A DNA stretch of 64,000 nt. It comes from Antribacter gilvus. GTDB taxonomy: Bacteria > Actinomycetota > Actinomycetes > Actinomycetales > Cellulomonadaceae. Location of the stretch: positions 62,001 to 126,000 of the forward strand of contig NZ_QXTH01000002.1 of the NCBI RefSeq assembly GCF_003946865.1, given 5' to 3'. Within the stretch, counting starts at the first letter, position 1. Each line of letters opens with the position of its first letter. A model generated the notes under the pieces. That model was not told the origin of the DNA. It ran no database searches and worked only from the letters and a program-made list of their open reading frames with translations. A program made the translations under genes and the position numbers. Shown piece after piece: positions 34,236 through 43,704 of this stretch.

Positions 34236-34985
34236 ATGAGCGTCACCTGCACCGTCGCAGACGGCATCGCCGACGTCCGCCTCGACCGCCCGGACAAGCT
34301 CAACGCCCTCTCGCTCGCGATGGTGCGCGAGCTTGCCGCGACAGGGCACCGGCTCCGGCGAGAGCGCGGCCTGCGGGCCGTCGTGCTCTCGGGCAACGGC
34401 CGGGCGTTCTGCGCCGGCATGGACCTGGGCTCCGCGGCACGCGACCCGTTCGCTGTCGTCCGTGGGTTCGTCCCCACGCTGCGCGGCACCAACGTGTTCC
34501 AGGAGGCGGTCTGGGCCTGGCGCCGGCTGCCCGTCCCGGTGGTCGCCGCGCTGCACGGCCCGGTCTTCGGTGCGGGGCTCCAGCTGGCCCTCGGCGCGGA
34601 CCTGCGGGTCACCGCCCCGGACGCCCGCTGGTGCGTGGCGGAGATCGGCCGAGGGCTCGTCCCCGACATGTCAGGCGTGCACGCGCTCGCGCAGCTGGTC
34701 GGCATCGAGACCGCGAAGCGGCTCACGTTCACCGCCGACGAGTTCTCCGGGGAGCAGGCCGTCGCCCTCGGTGTGGCCGGCACCCTGAGCGACACCCCGC
34801 TCGACGACGCCCGCGCGCTCGCCGCCCGCATCGCCGAGCACCGCCCGGCGGCCGTCGCCGCGGCGAAGCGCCTGTTCGACCAGACCTGGTCGGCGGGGCC
34901 GCGCCGCACGTTCCGCGCCGAGCGCCGGGAGCAGTCCCTGCTCCTACCGGGAGCGATGCAGAACCTGAAGCGGTCGCCGAGATAA
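34236..34985 (+). CDS. Enoyl-CoA hydratase/isomerase family protein
   Basis: 249 residues of the crotonase fold: [13 protein letters not shown], the oxyanion-hole segment [15 protein letters not shown], and [32 protein letters not shown]. The usual catalytic Glu of the second site appears shifted ([13 protein letters not shown]), so the activity may be isomerase or hydrolase rather than hydratase. TAGAGT six bases before the ATG suggests a leaderless transcript. No beta-oxidation operon surrounds it. Confidence 0.85.
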   Translation: MSVTCTVADGIADVRLDRPDKLNALSLAMVRELAATGHRLRRERGLRAVVLSGNGRAFCAGMDLGSAARDPFAVVRGFVPTLRGTNVFQEAVWAWRRLPVPVVAALHGPVFGAGLQLALGADLRVTAPDARWCVAEIGRGLVPDMSGVHALAQLVGIETAKRLTFTADEFSGEQAVALGVAGTLSDTPLDDARALAARIAEHRPAAVAAAKRLFDQTWSAGPRRTFRAERREQSLLLPGAMQNLKRSPR

Positions 34986-35001
34986 GCGTCCGGCCCGGGG
35001 C

Positions 35002-36096
35002 TCAGCCCGTGTACGCCCGCTGGAGCCGCACCGGGACCAGCAGCCCGATCCCCGGCACGTCCCGCTCCGGCTGCGCCGTCAGGGCGTAGCTCGAGCTCGC
35101 GGCGAGCGAGTCGGCCGTCGCGGTGTCGACAAGCACCGTCGAGGGCTCGGCGAGCTCCGTCAGCCGGGACGCGAGGTTCACGGACGGCCCGAACACGTCG
35201 CCGAACCGCGACAGCACCCGGCCCCACACGAACCCGACGCGCACGGGGATCTCCGGCTCGTCCGGCCCGGCGGTCCCGAGCGCCCGCCCGGTCGACTCCG
35301 CCAGGCCGAGCGCCACCTCGGCGCCGGTCGTGACGTCGTCGGCCACGAAGAGCACCGCGTCGCCGATGGTCTTGACCACGCGCCCGCCGGCGGTCGTGAT
35401 GACATCGCGCGCGCCGGCCTCGAAGCGCTGCACGAACTCCGCCAGCTCCGCCGACCCGAGCCCCGCCGTCCGCTTCGTGAACGACACGATGTCCGCGAAG
35501 CCGACGGCCCGGGGCAGGGGCAGCTGGTGCGAGTCGGTCGGCGCTCCGGCCCGGGCGCCCGCGAACTCGATCGCCGTGCGGCCCGTGAGCGCCGCGAGCT
35601 GGCGCCGCCAGGCGTGCTCGAGCTGGCGGCCCAGCGTCTCCGCGACCGACGGGAGCCGGTCGAGGGCGAGCAGCCGCGCGCTCGTCTCGTCGAGCTCGTG
35701 CCGCCGGGCGAGGTGCTCCACCAGGGCCTCGACCTGCCACAGCGCGAGCCGCTCCGTGGTGTGGCCCAGCGACCGGACGAACGTCATCTGGGCGCGGCGG
35801 TCCATCTGCTCGCTCTCGAACAGCGCGGCGATCTCCCGCAGCGCCGTCTCGTCGCCCTGGGTGAACCAGCGCTCCGTGGGGTGCGTGACCGGCAGGCCCA
35901 TCCACCGCCAGTAGGACTCGATGAACTCGCGCGAGAGCCCGGTGCGGTCGATCAGCTCCGACAGCGTGTAGCGCCGCTCCCCGCCGAGGATCGCCTCGTC
36001 GAGCCGCGACGCGGTGTCGTTGCCGACGAGGGCGTGATGCTCCGGCTCGTCAGCCTGCGGCTCGTAGGGCTCCGCATCGTGGGGGTTTCGCAGCAC
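35002..36096 (-). CDS. Class III adenylate cyclase with N-terminal regulatory domain
   Basis: 364 residues. The N-terminal half (about 30-180; [29 protein letters not shown]) looks like the adenylate cyclase autoregulatory domain known from mycobacterial Rv1264 and Rv2212, which senses pH or fatty acids. The C-terminal CHD has the metal site [10 protein letters not shown] and [10 protein letters not shown], then [23 protein letters not shown] with the transition-state Asn and Arg. It is soluble and makes cAMP from ATP. TAGGCT six bases before the GTG marks a leaderless start. Its neighbours do not indicate the signal. Confidence 0.88.
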   Translation of the reverse strand: MLRNPHDAEPYEPQADEPEHHALVGNDTASRLDEAILGGERRYTLSELIDRTGLSREFIESYWRWMGLPVTHPTERWFTQGDETALREIAALFESEQMDRRAQMTFVRSLGHTTERLALWQVEALVEHLARRHELDETSARLLALDRLPSVAETLGRQLEHAWRRQLAALTGRTAIEFAGARAGAPTDSHQLPLPRAVGFADIVSFTKRTAGLGSAELAEFVQRFEAGARDVITTAGGRVVKTIGDAVLFVADDVTTGAEVALGLAESTGRALGTAGPDEPEIPVRVGFVWGRVLSRFGDVFGPSVNLASRLTELAEPSTVLVDTATADSLAASSSYALTAQPERDVPGIGLLVPVRLQRAYTG

Positions 36097-36140
36097 CCGT
36101 CAAGCCTATGCGCCCCGCCTGGGAGCCCGTCACAGCAGGC

Positions 36141-36998
36141 TCAGCGCAGGTGGTGCACGTCGCCCGCCGACACCGTCTCCTCCCCCTCGGGCGTGCGGAT
36201 CACCAGCGCCCCTGTGACGTCGAGCCGCACGGCCTCGCCCTCGACCACGCCGCCGCCCCCGGCCAGCTCCGCCCGCACGCGGGTGCCCAGGGTCGCCGAC
36301 ACCGCGGCGCACTCCGCGTCAAGCCCGGCCGCAGCGACGTCGCCACCCGCGGCCTCCCAGCGTCCGACGACGGAGCTCACCTCTCCCAGCAGCCGCACCA
36401 GGAGCCCGGTCCGGTCGGGCGCGGTCCCGCCCGGCCCGGTCGCCCCGGCGAGCGCGAGCGACGTCGCCGACCCGACGGGCAGCTCCGACTCACCCTGGGT
36501 GACGTTGAGGCCGATGCCGACCACGACCGCCGTCGGGCCCCCCGCGTCGGGCACCACCTCCGCGAGGATCCCCGACACCTTGCGGAACAGGCCGAGCCCG
36601 GCCGCGGGAAGGTCCGACGGCAGGAGCACGTCGTTGGGCCACTTGACGCGCGCGCCGCCCGCGCCCTCACCCTCCAGCGCCCGCACGACGGCGAGCCCCG
36701 CCAGGAGCGGGAGCCAGCCGAGCGAGGCGGCCGGGACGTCGGGCCGCAGGAGGACGGACACGGTGAGCGCGGCGCGGGCCGGCGTCTCCCAGGTGCGGCC
36801 CGCGCGACCGCGGCCCGCCGTCTGGTGCTCCGCGACGAGCGCCGCCGGCGCGGGCCACGACGACGCCAGGCGCGCCAGCTCGGCGTTGGTGGAGGACGAG
36901 GTGTCCACCACCTCCAGGCGGGCGAGGAACCCCGCCGGTCCGGCGAGCGGTGCGAGGCGGCCCGTGTCGAGCGGAGGGCGGTCCAGGAGGTGCGTCAC
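36141..36998 (-). CDS. birA: Biotin-[acetyl-CoA-carboxylase] ligase BirA
   Basis: 285 residues. The catalytic domain has [11 protein letters not shown], the biotinyl-AMP loop [13 protein letters not shown] and KWPNDVLL, then a small C-terminal domain. It has no N-terminal DNA-binding domain, so it is a monofunctional ligase. It biotinylates the carboxylase alpha subunit encoded at 44548-46335 and possibly others. The gene is divergent from the carboxylase beta subunit gene. GTG was chosen, with GAGGGA about ten bases upstream; an earlier in-frame ATG adds an unlike leader. Confidence 0.92.
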   Translation of the reverse strand: MTHLLDRPPLDTGRLAPLAGPAGFLARLEVVDTSSSTNAELARLASSWPAPAALVAEHQTAGRGRAGRTWETPARAALTVSVLLRPDVPAASLGWLPLLAGLAVVRALEGEGAGGARVKWPNDVLLPSDLPAAGLGLFRKVSGILAEVVPDAGGPTAVVVGIGLNVTQGESELPVGSATSLALAGATGPGGTAPDRTGLLVRLLGEVSSVVGRWEAAGGDVAAAGLDAECAAVSATLGTRVRAELAGGGGVVEGEAVRLDVTGALVIRTPEGEETVSAGDVHHLR

Positions 36999-37083
36999 GT
37001 GTCCATCTTCCCTCGCGCGGGCGCCGACCGCTTGGAGGGTTCCCACAACAGGACACGCAGACCCACTGGAACCTCACCCATCG

Positions 37084-37109
37084 AGTTGGCGGCAGCCGCC
37101 AACTAGGCT
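37084..37109 (+). promoter_or_regulatory. Leaderless promoter and 21-bp operator-like palindrome of the carboxylase beta gene
   Basis: AGTTGGCGGC-A-GCCGCCAACT is a perfect palindrome at 37084-37104. Its last T is the first base of TAGGCT (37104-37109), the -10 hexamer seven bases before the GTG. A bound regulator would block RNA polymerase here. It lies in the divergent region shared with birA. Confidence 0.65.
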
Positions 37110-37116
37110 CGGCCTC

Positions 37117-38712
37117 GTGAACGACGCCACCACCACGCTCTCCGGGACACAGGCCAAGCTGGCCGACCTGGACCGCCGCCGCGCCGAGGCCATCGACGCC
37201 CCGGAGGAGACGGCCCGCGAGAAGCAGCACAAGCGCGGGAAGAAGACGGCCCGCGAGCGCGTCGAGGCCCTGCTCGACCCGGGCAGCTTCGTCGAGCTGG
37301 ACGCCCTCGCGATGCACCGCAGCCGCAACTTCGGGCTGGAGAAGAAGCGGATCGCCGGCGACGGCGTCGTGACGGGCTACGGCACCGTCGACGGCCGGCA
37401 GGTCTGCGTGTACAGCCAGGACTTCACCGCGTTCGGCGGGAGCCTGGGCGAGGTCCACGGCCAGAAGATCACCAAGGTGCAGGACCTGGCGCTGCGCACC
37501 GGCGTGCCGCTGATCGGCATCAGCGACGGCGGCGGCGCCCGCATCCAGGAGGGTGTGGCGGCGCTGACGCAGTTCGCGGAGATGTTCCGGCGCAACGTCG
37601 CGGCGTCGGGCGTGATCCCGCAGATCTCCCTGATCCTGGGCCCGAGCGCGGGCGGTGCGGTGTACTCCCCCGCGCTGACCGACTTCATCGTGATGGCCGA
37701 CGGCACGTCGAACATGTTCATCACCGGTCCCGACGTGATCCGGGCGGTCACGGGCGAGGACGTCGACTTCGAGACGCTCGGCGGCGCGCGCACGCACAAC
37801 GCGACGTCGGGCGTGGCGCACTACATGGGCGCCGACGAGGACGACGCGATCGACTACGTGCGCCACCTGCTCGCCTACCTGCCGCAGAACAACCTCAGCG
37901 ACGCGCCGGCCTTCCCGCCGGACGACCTCCCGCTGGAGGTCACCGCCGAGGACGAGGCGCTCGACGCGCTGATCCCCGACAGCGACTCCCAGCCGTACGA
38001 CATGCGCGGTGTCTTCGAGGCGGTCCTCGACGAGGGGGCGTTCCTCGAGGTGCAGCCGCTGTTCGCGCAGAACGTGCTGATCGGGTTCGGGCACGTGGAG
38101 GGCCAGTCGGTCGGCATCGTGGCGAACCAGCCGCTGTCCATGGCGGGCACGCTGGACATCGACGCGGCAGAGAAGGCCGCCCGGTTCGTCCGCACCTGCG
38201 ACGCGTTCAACATCCCGGTGCTGACCTTCGTGGACGTGCCGGGCTTCCTGCCGGGCGTGGGCCAGGAGCACCAGGGCATCATCCGCCGCGGCGCCAAGCT
38301 GATCTACGCGTACGCGGAGGCCACGGTCCCGCTGGTCACGGTGATCACGCGCAAGGCCTACGGCGGCGCGTACATCGTGATGGGCTCGAAGCAGCTCGGC
38401 GCGGACGTGAACCTCGCGTGGCCGACGGCGCAGATCGCGGTCATGGGGGCTGGCGGCGCCGTGAACATCCTGCAGCGCGGGGCGCTCAAGGCCGTCGCCG
38501 AGGCGGGCGGGGACGTCGAGGCGGAGCGCCGGCGGCTGACCGCGGAGTACGAGGAGGCGATCGTCAACCCGTGGGACGCGGCCGAGCGCGGCTACGTCGA
38601 CGCGGTGATCCGCCCGTCCGAGACCCGGATCCAGGTGGTCCGCGCCCTGCGGGCGCTGCGCACCAAGCGTGCGAGCATGCCGCCCAAGAAGCACGGCAAC
38701 ATCCCGCTCTGA
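37117..38712 (+). CDS. Acyl-CoA carboxylase beta subunit (carboxyltransferase)
   Basis: 531 residues of the propionyl/acetyl-CoA carboxylase beta family. Seen: [20 protein letters not shown], the acyl-CoA oxyanion segments [12 protein letters not shown] and [13 protein letters not shown], and the biotin-side [29 protein letters not shown]. It transfers CO2 from biotin to acyl-CoA, giving malonyl- or methylmalonyl-CoA. The TSGVAH...D region decides the substrate but I cannot call it firmly. The GTG is leaderless with TAGGCT upstream. It is followed by a hypothetical gene and the epsilon subunit. Confidence 0.93.
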   Translation: MNDATTTLSGTQAKLADLDRRRAEAIDAPEETAREKQHKRGKKTARERVEALLDPGSFVELDALAMHRSRNFGLEKKRIAGDGVVTGYGTVDGRQVCVYSQDFTAFGGSLGEVHGQKITKVQDLALRTGVPLIGISDGGGARIQEGVAALTQFAEMFRRNVAASGVIPQISLILGPSAGGAVYSPALTDFIVMADGTSNMFITGPDVIRAVTGEDVDFETLGGARTHNATSGVAHYMGADEDDAIDYVRHLLAYLPQNNLSDAPAFPPDDLPLEVTAEDEALDALIPDSDSQPYDMRGVFEAVLDEGAFLEVQPLFAQNVLIGFGHVEGQSVGIVANQPLSMAGTLDIDAAEKAARFVRTCDAFNIPVLTFVDVPGFLPGVGQEHQGIIRRGAKLIYAYAEATVPLVTVITRKAYGGAYIVMGSKQLGADVNLAWPTAQIAVMGAGGAVNILQRGALKAVAEAGGDVEAERRRLTAEYEEAIVNPWDAAERGYVDAVIRPSETRIQVVRALRALRTKRASMPPKKHGNIPL

Positions 38713-38812
38713 GGCGACGAAGGGCGAGTCACCTCCGCCCAGCAGCCCGCACCGGACGGGCGCGCGACAATGGGACGTCCGAACGTCGGGCACCGACTGC
38801 ACGGAGGCACAC

Positions 38813-39349
38813 ATGAGTCACGAGGACGCCACACACGGTCCCGCACCGATGGGCGCCGTCGATCCCGAACCGATGCACCGCGCGGTGGACGCGCTGGCCT
38901 CGACGCTGCACGAGTACGTCAAGGCCGCGGTGGGCGTGCGGGCGGAGTTCGGCGCGTCCGAGGCGGACGAGGACCCGCGCATCCTCGCGCTGGAGGACCG
39001 CATCGGGCGGCTCAACGCGTCGCTGTTCGACACGCTCCACGACGCGCTGGGTATGCACCCGGACCTCACGTCGTCGGTGTGGGAGCCGGAGGGCGGCGAG
39101 GCGGTGGACCTGGACGACCACACCCACCCGACCGACGCCGAGGCGTTCTACCTGGGCTTCCTCGTGACGGCGAGCGGGGCCGACGCGACTATCGACGGGG
39201 TGATCGACCTGCTCGACGCCGCCGGCGAGGGCGTCGCGGAGCAGCTCCACGAGGGCGGGTACGACGTGGTCGAGTGGGCGGCGTCGCGCGGCGAGGCCCC
39301 CGGCTTCGGCAACGACCCGCTCGGTGACGAGGAGGGGCACGGACGATGA
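38813..39349 (+). CDS. Conserved-looking hypothetical acidic protein
   Basis: 178 residues, acidic, with two helical regions (about 20-70, ALASTLHEYVKAAVGVRAEFG, and 110-155, AEAFYLGFLVTASGADATIDGVIDLLDAAGEGVAEQL). I do not recognise a domain. GGAGG stands five bases before the ATG. Its stop overlaps the start of the carboxylase epsilon gene, so it is translated with it and may belong to the carboxylase operon. Confidence 0.7.
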   Translation: MSHEDATHGPAPMGAVDPEPMHRAVDALASTLHEYVKAAVGVRAEFGASEADEDPRILALEDRIGRLNASLFDTLHDALGMHPDLTSSVWEPEGGEAVDLDDHTHPTDAEAFYLGFLVTASGADATIDGVIDLLDAAGEGVAEQLHEGGYDVVEWAASRGEAPGFGNDPLGDEEGHGR

Positions 39350-39585
39350 CCTCCGAGGTACGCGTGGTCCGCGGCGAGCCCGACGACCTCGAGGTCGCCG
39401 CGCTCGTGGCCGGCCTGGCGGCCGTAGCGGCCGCCGTCGAGCCCGACGACGTGGCGCCGGTGGACGAGTGGACCAACCACGCACGCAGCCTGCGCGGCAA
39501 CGGTGCGGGGGCCACGGCGAGGAGCTTCGGCGGCCGGGCCGGCCGCCACAACGCGGACGCGTGGCGCTGGAGCCTCCGGTCATGA
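39346..39585 (+). CDS. Acyl-CoA carboxylase epsilon subunit
   Basis: 79 residues matching actinobacterial AccE: the N-terminal VRVVRGEPDDLEVAALVAGLAAV and a C-terminal WR-type ending (DAWRWSLRS). This small subunit bridges the alpha and beta subunits of acetyl/acyl-CoA carboxylase. It overlaps its neighbours at both ends (ATGA), with the hypothetical gene before and a glycosyltransferase-like gene after. Confidence 0.85.
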   Translation: MTSEVRVVRGEPDDLEVAALVAGLAAVAAAVEPDDVAPVDEWTNHARSLRGNGAGATARSFGGRAGRHNADAWRWSLRS

Positions 39586-40574
39586 CCCGCGGGGCCGTCG
39601 GGGCGCTCGTCGAGTCCCCCTTGCAGCTGATCTGCACCATCGAGGCGCACGCCGCCGGGCTGGGCGGCACGCCCACGCGGGTGCACGTCCGATCGGACGT
39701 GCCCTCCCTCGAACAGGTCCGCGACACCGTCGCCGCGTCCGTGCTGCCCGACGGCGTGACGCTGGACGTCCGCGGCCCCGGGGCGGCCCTGACGTCGTTC
39801 GAACCGGGCCGGATCGTGGGCGAGGCGTTCTCCGGCCTCTTCCAGCTGGCCCTCCTGACCCGGCCGGTGCGCTCGATCGTGCTGGTCGACGACGGGCTGG
39901 CCGCGCTCGACCTGGCCCGCATCCTCGCGTCGTCGGACGCCGCCCTGATCCGGCCCGGCCTCCGCCTCGGCGCCGGACGCCGCATCCTCGGCCGGCTCGC
40001 CGCCGCACGCCTGCGCGGCCTGGCCCACCGTGGCCGCCTCACGGTCTTCACCGCGCTCCCCGTGGCGTCCGACATCGCGGAGCGGCTCGTCGCCGTGGGC
40101 GTGAACGTGGTCCGGAACGACTTCACGTGGCTCTCCACCCAGCCGATGGACGAGACCCCGCCGGAGCCGACGGTGGTGCTGGGCTCCGAGCTGGTCGCCA
40201 CCGGTCTGGTCGACGAGGACGACTACCTGGGGTGGGTCCTGTCGATGGCCGCTGAGGGGCCGCTCCTGTACCTGCCCTTCCGGCGCGAGAACCCGGCGGT
40301 GGCGAGGGTGCTCGCCCGCACCCCGGGCGTCACCGTGGCCGACGCGGGGGCAGCGCTGGAGCTGCGCCTGTCGGGCATGAAGCCCGGACAGCGCGTGAGG
40401 TCGCTCCCGTCGACGACGGCGGTGGTCCTCACCACCATCCTCGGGCACCGGGGCGTCGACGTGGAGACCGTGCCCGTGCCCGACGCGTGGTGGACCCCGC
40501 GGTCCACGCCGGAGCAGCACGCTTTCGCCGCGCGGCTGGTCCCGCTGGCGGAGGCGGCCCGCTCCCGGGGCTGA
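39582..40574 (+). CDS. Polysialyltransferase-like glycosyltransferase
   Basis: 330 residues. The N-terminus GALVESPLQLICTIEAHAA and later segments RSIVLVDDGLAALDLARIL and LELRLSGMKPGQRVRSLPSTTAVVLTTIL resemble bacterial alpha-2,8-polysialyltransferase/GT52-like proteins of the GT-B fold. No signal peptide or membrane helix is seen. It is translationally coupled to the carboxylase epsilon gene (ATGA), an unexpected partner. If active it would build or modify a surface glycan from a nucleotide sugar. The assignment is by pattern and needs profile support. Confidence 0.6.
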   Translation: MTRGAVGALVESPLQLICTIEAHAAGLGGTPTRVHVRSDVPSLEQVRDTVAASVLPDGVTLDVRGPGAALTSFEPGRIVGEAFSGLFQLALLTRPVRSIVLVDDGLAALDLARILASSDAALIRPGLRLGAGRRILGRLAAARLRGLAHRGRLTVFTALPVASDIAERLVAVGVNVVRNDFTWLSTQPMDETPPEPTVVLGSELVATGLVDEDDYLGWVLSMAAEGPLLYLPFRRENPAVARVLARTPGVTVADAGAALELRLSGMKPGQRVRSLPSTTAVVLTTILGHRGVDVETVPVPDAWWTPRSTPEQHAFAARLVPLAEAARSRG

Positions 40575-40598
40575 GCGGAGCCGTCGTAGGCTCGGCGG

Positions 40599-42314
40599 GT
40601 GACCACACCTGATGGCCCTGTGCCTACCCGCACCCCCACGGCGATCGACGCCGTCGCCGACGCGTTCGTGACCCGGACCGCCACGATCGACCCGCTCTCA
40701 GCCACGTCCATGGGCCTCGCGGGCTACGACCACCTGATGACCGACCTCTCCCCCGCCGGGCACGAGGCACTGGCCGAGGCCAACCGCGCGGTGCTGCGCG
40801 AGCTGGACGGCCTGGAGCCCGCGGACGACGTCGACCGCGTGACCCTCGCCGCGATGCGCGAGCGCGTGGGACTCGACCTGGAGCTGTACGAGGCGGGCGA
40901 GCCGCTCGCCAGCCTCAACAACATCGCCTCCCCGGTCCAGCTCCTGCGCGACGTCTTCGACGTGATGCCGACGGGCACCGTCGAGGCGTGGGAGAACATC
41001 GCCGCGCGCCTCGGCGCGCTCCCGGGCGCCCTCGGCGGCTACACCGAGTCGCTCCGGGCCGCGGCCGAGCGCGGCAACGTGGCGGCGATCCGCCAGGTGC
41101 GCGAGGTCGTGAGCCAGGCCCGCGAGCTCGCTGGGCCGGAGTCGATCTTCCGCTCCCTCGTCGACGGCGAGGCGGCCGCGCGGGTGCTCGACGACTCGGC
41201 GGCGTGCAGCCTGGTCCGCAAGGAGCTCGAGCACGGCGTCACCGCCGCGCGGGAGGCTTACGGCACGCTCGCCGACTTCCTCGAGAACGAGCTCGCACCC
41301 CAGGCCCCGGAGCAGGACGCCGTGGGCCGGGACCGGTACGCGCTGTTCTCCCGCACGTTCCTCGGCGCCACCGTGGACCTCGACGAGACCTACCGCTGGG
41401 GCCTGGAGGAGCTGGCCCGGGTCGTTGCGGAGCAGGAGCAGGTGGCCCGCCAGATCGCCGGGCCGGGTGCCACCGTCGAGGACGCGGTGCGACTGCTCGA
41501 CAAGGACCCCTCGCGCAGGCTGATCGGCTCGGACGCCCTCAAGGCGTGGATGCAGGAGACGTCCGACGCGGCGATCGTGGCGCTGAACGGGACGCACTTC
41601 GACATCCCGGAACCGGTGCTGACCCTCGAGTGCATGATCGCGCCCACGCAGAACGGCGGCATCTACTACACCCCGCCGAGCGACGACTGGACCCGTCCCG
41701 GACGCATGTGGTGGTCCGTGCCTCCGGAGGTCACGGAGTTCAGCACGTGGCGCGAGAAGACCACCGTCTTCCACGAGGGCGTCCCCGGCCACCACCTGCA
41801 GTGCGGCCAGGCCGTCTTCGCGCGCGAGACCCTGAACACGTGGCGCCGGCTCGCCTGCTGGGTGTCCGGCCACGGCGAGGGCTGGGCCCTGTACGCCGAG
41901 CGGCTCATGGCCGACCTCGGCTACATGGACGACCCGGGCGACCGCCTCGGCATGCTCGACGCGCAGCGCATGCGTGCGGCGCGCGTGGTGTTCGACATCG
42001 GCGTCCACCTCGGCCTGCCCGCGCCCGAGGAGTGGGGCGGCGGCACGTGGGACGCCGAGAAGGCGTGGCCGTTCCTCAAGGCCAACGTCAACATGGCGGA
42101 GGGCTTCGTCCGCTTCGAGTACAACCGGTACCTCGGCTGGCCGGGCCAGGCGCCGTCGTACAAGGTGGGCCAGCGCCTCTGGGAGCAGGCGCGCGACGAG
42201 GCCAAGGCCGCGGCGGCGGCGAAGGGCGAGGCGTTCGACGCCAAGGTCTTCCACGCCCGCGCCCTGAGCCTGGGCTCCGTGGGCCTCGACGTCCTGAAGG
42301 ACGCGATCGCCTGA
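40599..42314 (+). CDS. DUF885 family zinc metallopeptidase-like protein
   Basis: 571 residues of the DUF885 family. The HExxxHH motif appears as FHEGVPGHHLQCGQ near residue 391, followed by SGHGEGWALYAERLMADLGY that would supply the third ligand. The length is typical. Members are soluble and believed to be metal-dependent peptidases, but the substrate is unknown. TAGGCT six bases before the GTG indicates a leaderless start. The family 2 palindrome copy 2 begins 22 bases past the stop. Confidence 0.88.
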   Translation: MTTPDGPVPTRTPTAIDAVADAFVTRTATIDPLSATSMGLAGYDHLMTDLSPAGHEALAEANRAVLRELDGLEPADDVDRVTLAAMRERVGLDLELYEAGEPLASLNNIASPVQLLRDVFDVMPTGTVEAWENIAARLGALPGALGGYTESLRAAAERGNVAAIRQVREVVSQARELAGPESIFRSLVDGEAAARVLDDSAACSLVRKELEHGVTAAREAYGTLADFLENELAPQAPEQDAVGRDRYALFSRTFLGATVDLDETYRWGLEELARVVAEQEQVARQIAGPGATVEDAVRLLDKDPSRRLIGSDALKAWMQETSDAAIVALNGTHFDIPEPVLTLECMIAPTQNGGIYYTPPSDDWTRPGRMWWSVPPEVTEFSTWREKTTVFHEGVPGHHLQCGQAVFARETLNTWRRLACWVSGHGEGWALYAERLMADLGYMDDPGDRLGMLDAQRMRAARVVFDIGVHLGLPAPEEWGGGTWDAEKAWPFLKANVNMAEGFVRFEYNRYLGWPGQAPSYKVGQRLWEQARDEAKAAAAAKGEAFDAKVFHARALSLGSVGLDVLKDAIA

Positions 42315-42336
42315 CCGTGCCGGGGCTGTCGGCCCT

Positions 42337-42409
42337 GTCCGCTTCGAGAACGCCATCAGGTCATGCTTCTCACCTCCGCGCCTCACCTGATGGCGTTCTC
42401 GAAACGGAC
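42337..42409. repeat. 73-bp palindromic repeat, family 2, copy 2
   Basis: Arms GTCCGCTTCGAGAACGCCAT and ATGGCGTTCTCGAAACGGAC with one mismatch around a 22-base centre (preceded by CAGGT, followed by CACCTG). It lies 127 bp before the AbiEi-like gene and in the same orientation as copy 3. Confidence 0.92.
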
Positions 42410-42536
42410 TCGAGCCAGCCATGACGACCGTGCTGCCTGGCCCTGAGCCCGACCACAGACGTCCCTCCCGGGAGCCGCTGCACAGAACCGCGCAGAGGCT
42501 CCTCCGCCAGGCCGCGAGAACTGGTCCGCTGGGTGC

Positions 42537-43574
42537 ATGCGACCGCTCCTTCCGATCCCGCCCGACATCGTCACCCTCGCCCACCACCAGGAGGGGCTCG
42601 TCTCGAAGGCGCAGTGTGACGCCGCCGGGCTGAGCAGGCAGCGCGTCGCCAGGCTGATCGAGCAGCGGAGGTGGCGGCGGGCCACGTCGGGCGTCTACGA
42701 CACCGACGGCGTCCTGCCGCACCAGCGCCGTCGTGACGACTTCCACGACCACCTCCGTCGGCGAACCGCGTGGGTCGGGCTGCTCGCGTTCACAGGGGCG
42801 ATCGCCGTCGGCGCCTGCTCCCTCGCCCTCCACCGGGTCCAGGGGCTGCCTCAGGTCCTCGTTCCTGAGGTCGCGCTCCCGGGCGGGGCCCACCGCCGGG
42901 GCCGCGACGGCATCCTCGTGCGCCAGTACCGCACCTTTCCCACCAGCCGGATCGGACCGCGGCTGGTGGCCAGGATCGACCACGCGCTGGCCCAGGCACT
43001 ACCCGGGATGTCTCGTGAGCAGGGGGTGGCAGTCCTCAGCAGCACGCTGAACCGGTCGCTGCTCGACGCCGCCCAGCTCAGCCAGGTCCACACCTTGCTC
43101 CGCGGGTGCCGTGGGGCAGAGTCCGTCCATGGCTGGTTCGATCTCGCCGAGGTCGGCGACGAGTCGCCGGCCGAGTCCTCCGCCAGGCTCTCGTGCATCG
43201 ACAACGGCGTCCCGCCGGACGACACCCAGGTGGTGTTCACCCTGCGGGGCCGCTTCCTCGCTCGTGTCGACCTGGCGTGGTTGCTGCCTGACGGGCGCTG
43301 GCTCGTCGTGGAGATCGACGGGCTCGGACCGCACGGGCGGCCGGAGGCCCTGGTCAAGGACTCCCTGCGGCAGAACGGCCTGCTCGGTACCGACCGGATC
43401 ATCCTTCTCCGGTTCCGGCCCGCCGAGAACGCCCGACCCGGTGGGATCGGCGCCGTCGTGGCCCAGCACCTGGCCCGTCTGGGCTGGATTTCCGGTCAAC
43501 AGGTGACGCGCGGTCTGAAGATCGACCTCCCCGAGGCCCGGCAGCGCCCGCGGTCCGGTTCGAGAACGTCATGA
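42537..43574 (+). CDS. AbiEi-type antitoxin-domain protein with nuclease-like C-terminus
   Basis: 345 residues. The N-terminal winged helix (VTLAHHQEGLVSKAQCDAAGLSRQRVARLIEQRRWRRATSGVY) is the AbiEi antitoxin N-terminal domain. The C-terminal part (VDLAWLLPDGRWLVVEIDG...DSLRQNGLLGTDRIILLRF) resembles the Vsr/DUF559 PD-(D/E)XK fold with Asp, Glu and Asp. No AbiEii toxin gene is next to it, so it is an orphan, as is common in actinobacteria. Its last six codons and stop are made by the left arm of palindrome copy 3, and copy 2 stands before it. The promoter is not evident. Confidence 0.8.
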   Translation: MRPLLPIPPDIVTLAHHQEGLVSKAQCDAAGLSRQRVARLIEQRRWRRATSGVYDTDGVLPHQRRRDDFHDHLRRRTAWVGLLAFTGAIAVGACSLALHRVQGLPQVLVPEVALPGGAHRRGRDGILVRQYRTFPTSRIGPRLVARIDHALAQALPGMSREQGVAVLSSTLNRSLLDAAQLSQVHTLLRGCRGAESVHGWFDLAEVGDESPAESSARLSCIDNGVPPDDTQVVFTLRGRFLARVDLAWLLPDGRWLVVEIDGLGPHGRPEALVKDSLRQNGLLGTDRIILLRFRPAENARPGGIGAVVAQHLARLGWISGQQVTRGLKIDLPEARQRPRSGSRTS

Positions 43575-43625
43575 GGTACTGCTCCTCGCCCCGGAAGAGC
43601 ACCTGATGGCGTTCTCGAAGCGGAC
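43553..43625. repeat. 73-bp palindromic repeat, family 2, copy 3
   Basis: Arms GTCCGGTTCGAGAACGTCAT and ATGGCGTTCTCGAAGCGGAC around a 22-base centre sharing TGCT(C/T)CTC(G/A)CC with copy 2. The left arm contains the 3' end of the AbiEi-like gene, with the TGA at 43572-43574. The right arm contains an ATG that opens the maf frame early but is unlikely to be its start. Confidence 0.92.
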
Positions 43626-43704
43626 TCAGGTGGACCGCGTGATGATCACCACGGATCACGCATTCCAGGACCCCTCGGGTCCGATCGTCAGTACTCTGGC
43701 GCGC

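Noticed and set aside
34107-43625. The three 73-bp repeats as a CRISPR array
   Set aside because: They are kilobases apart, palindromic over their whole length, have no uniform spacers and no cas genes.
43606-43704. An earlier ATG start for maf within palindrome copy 3
   Set aside because: The extra 33 residues are unlike Maf N-termini, and a TACTCT hexamer sits seven bases before the GTG at 43705.
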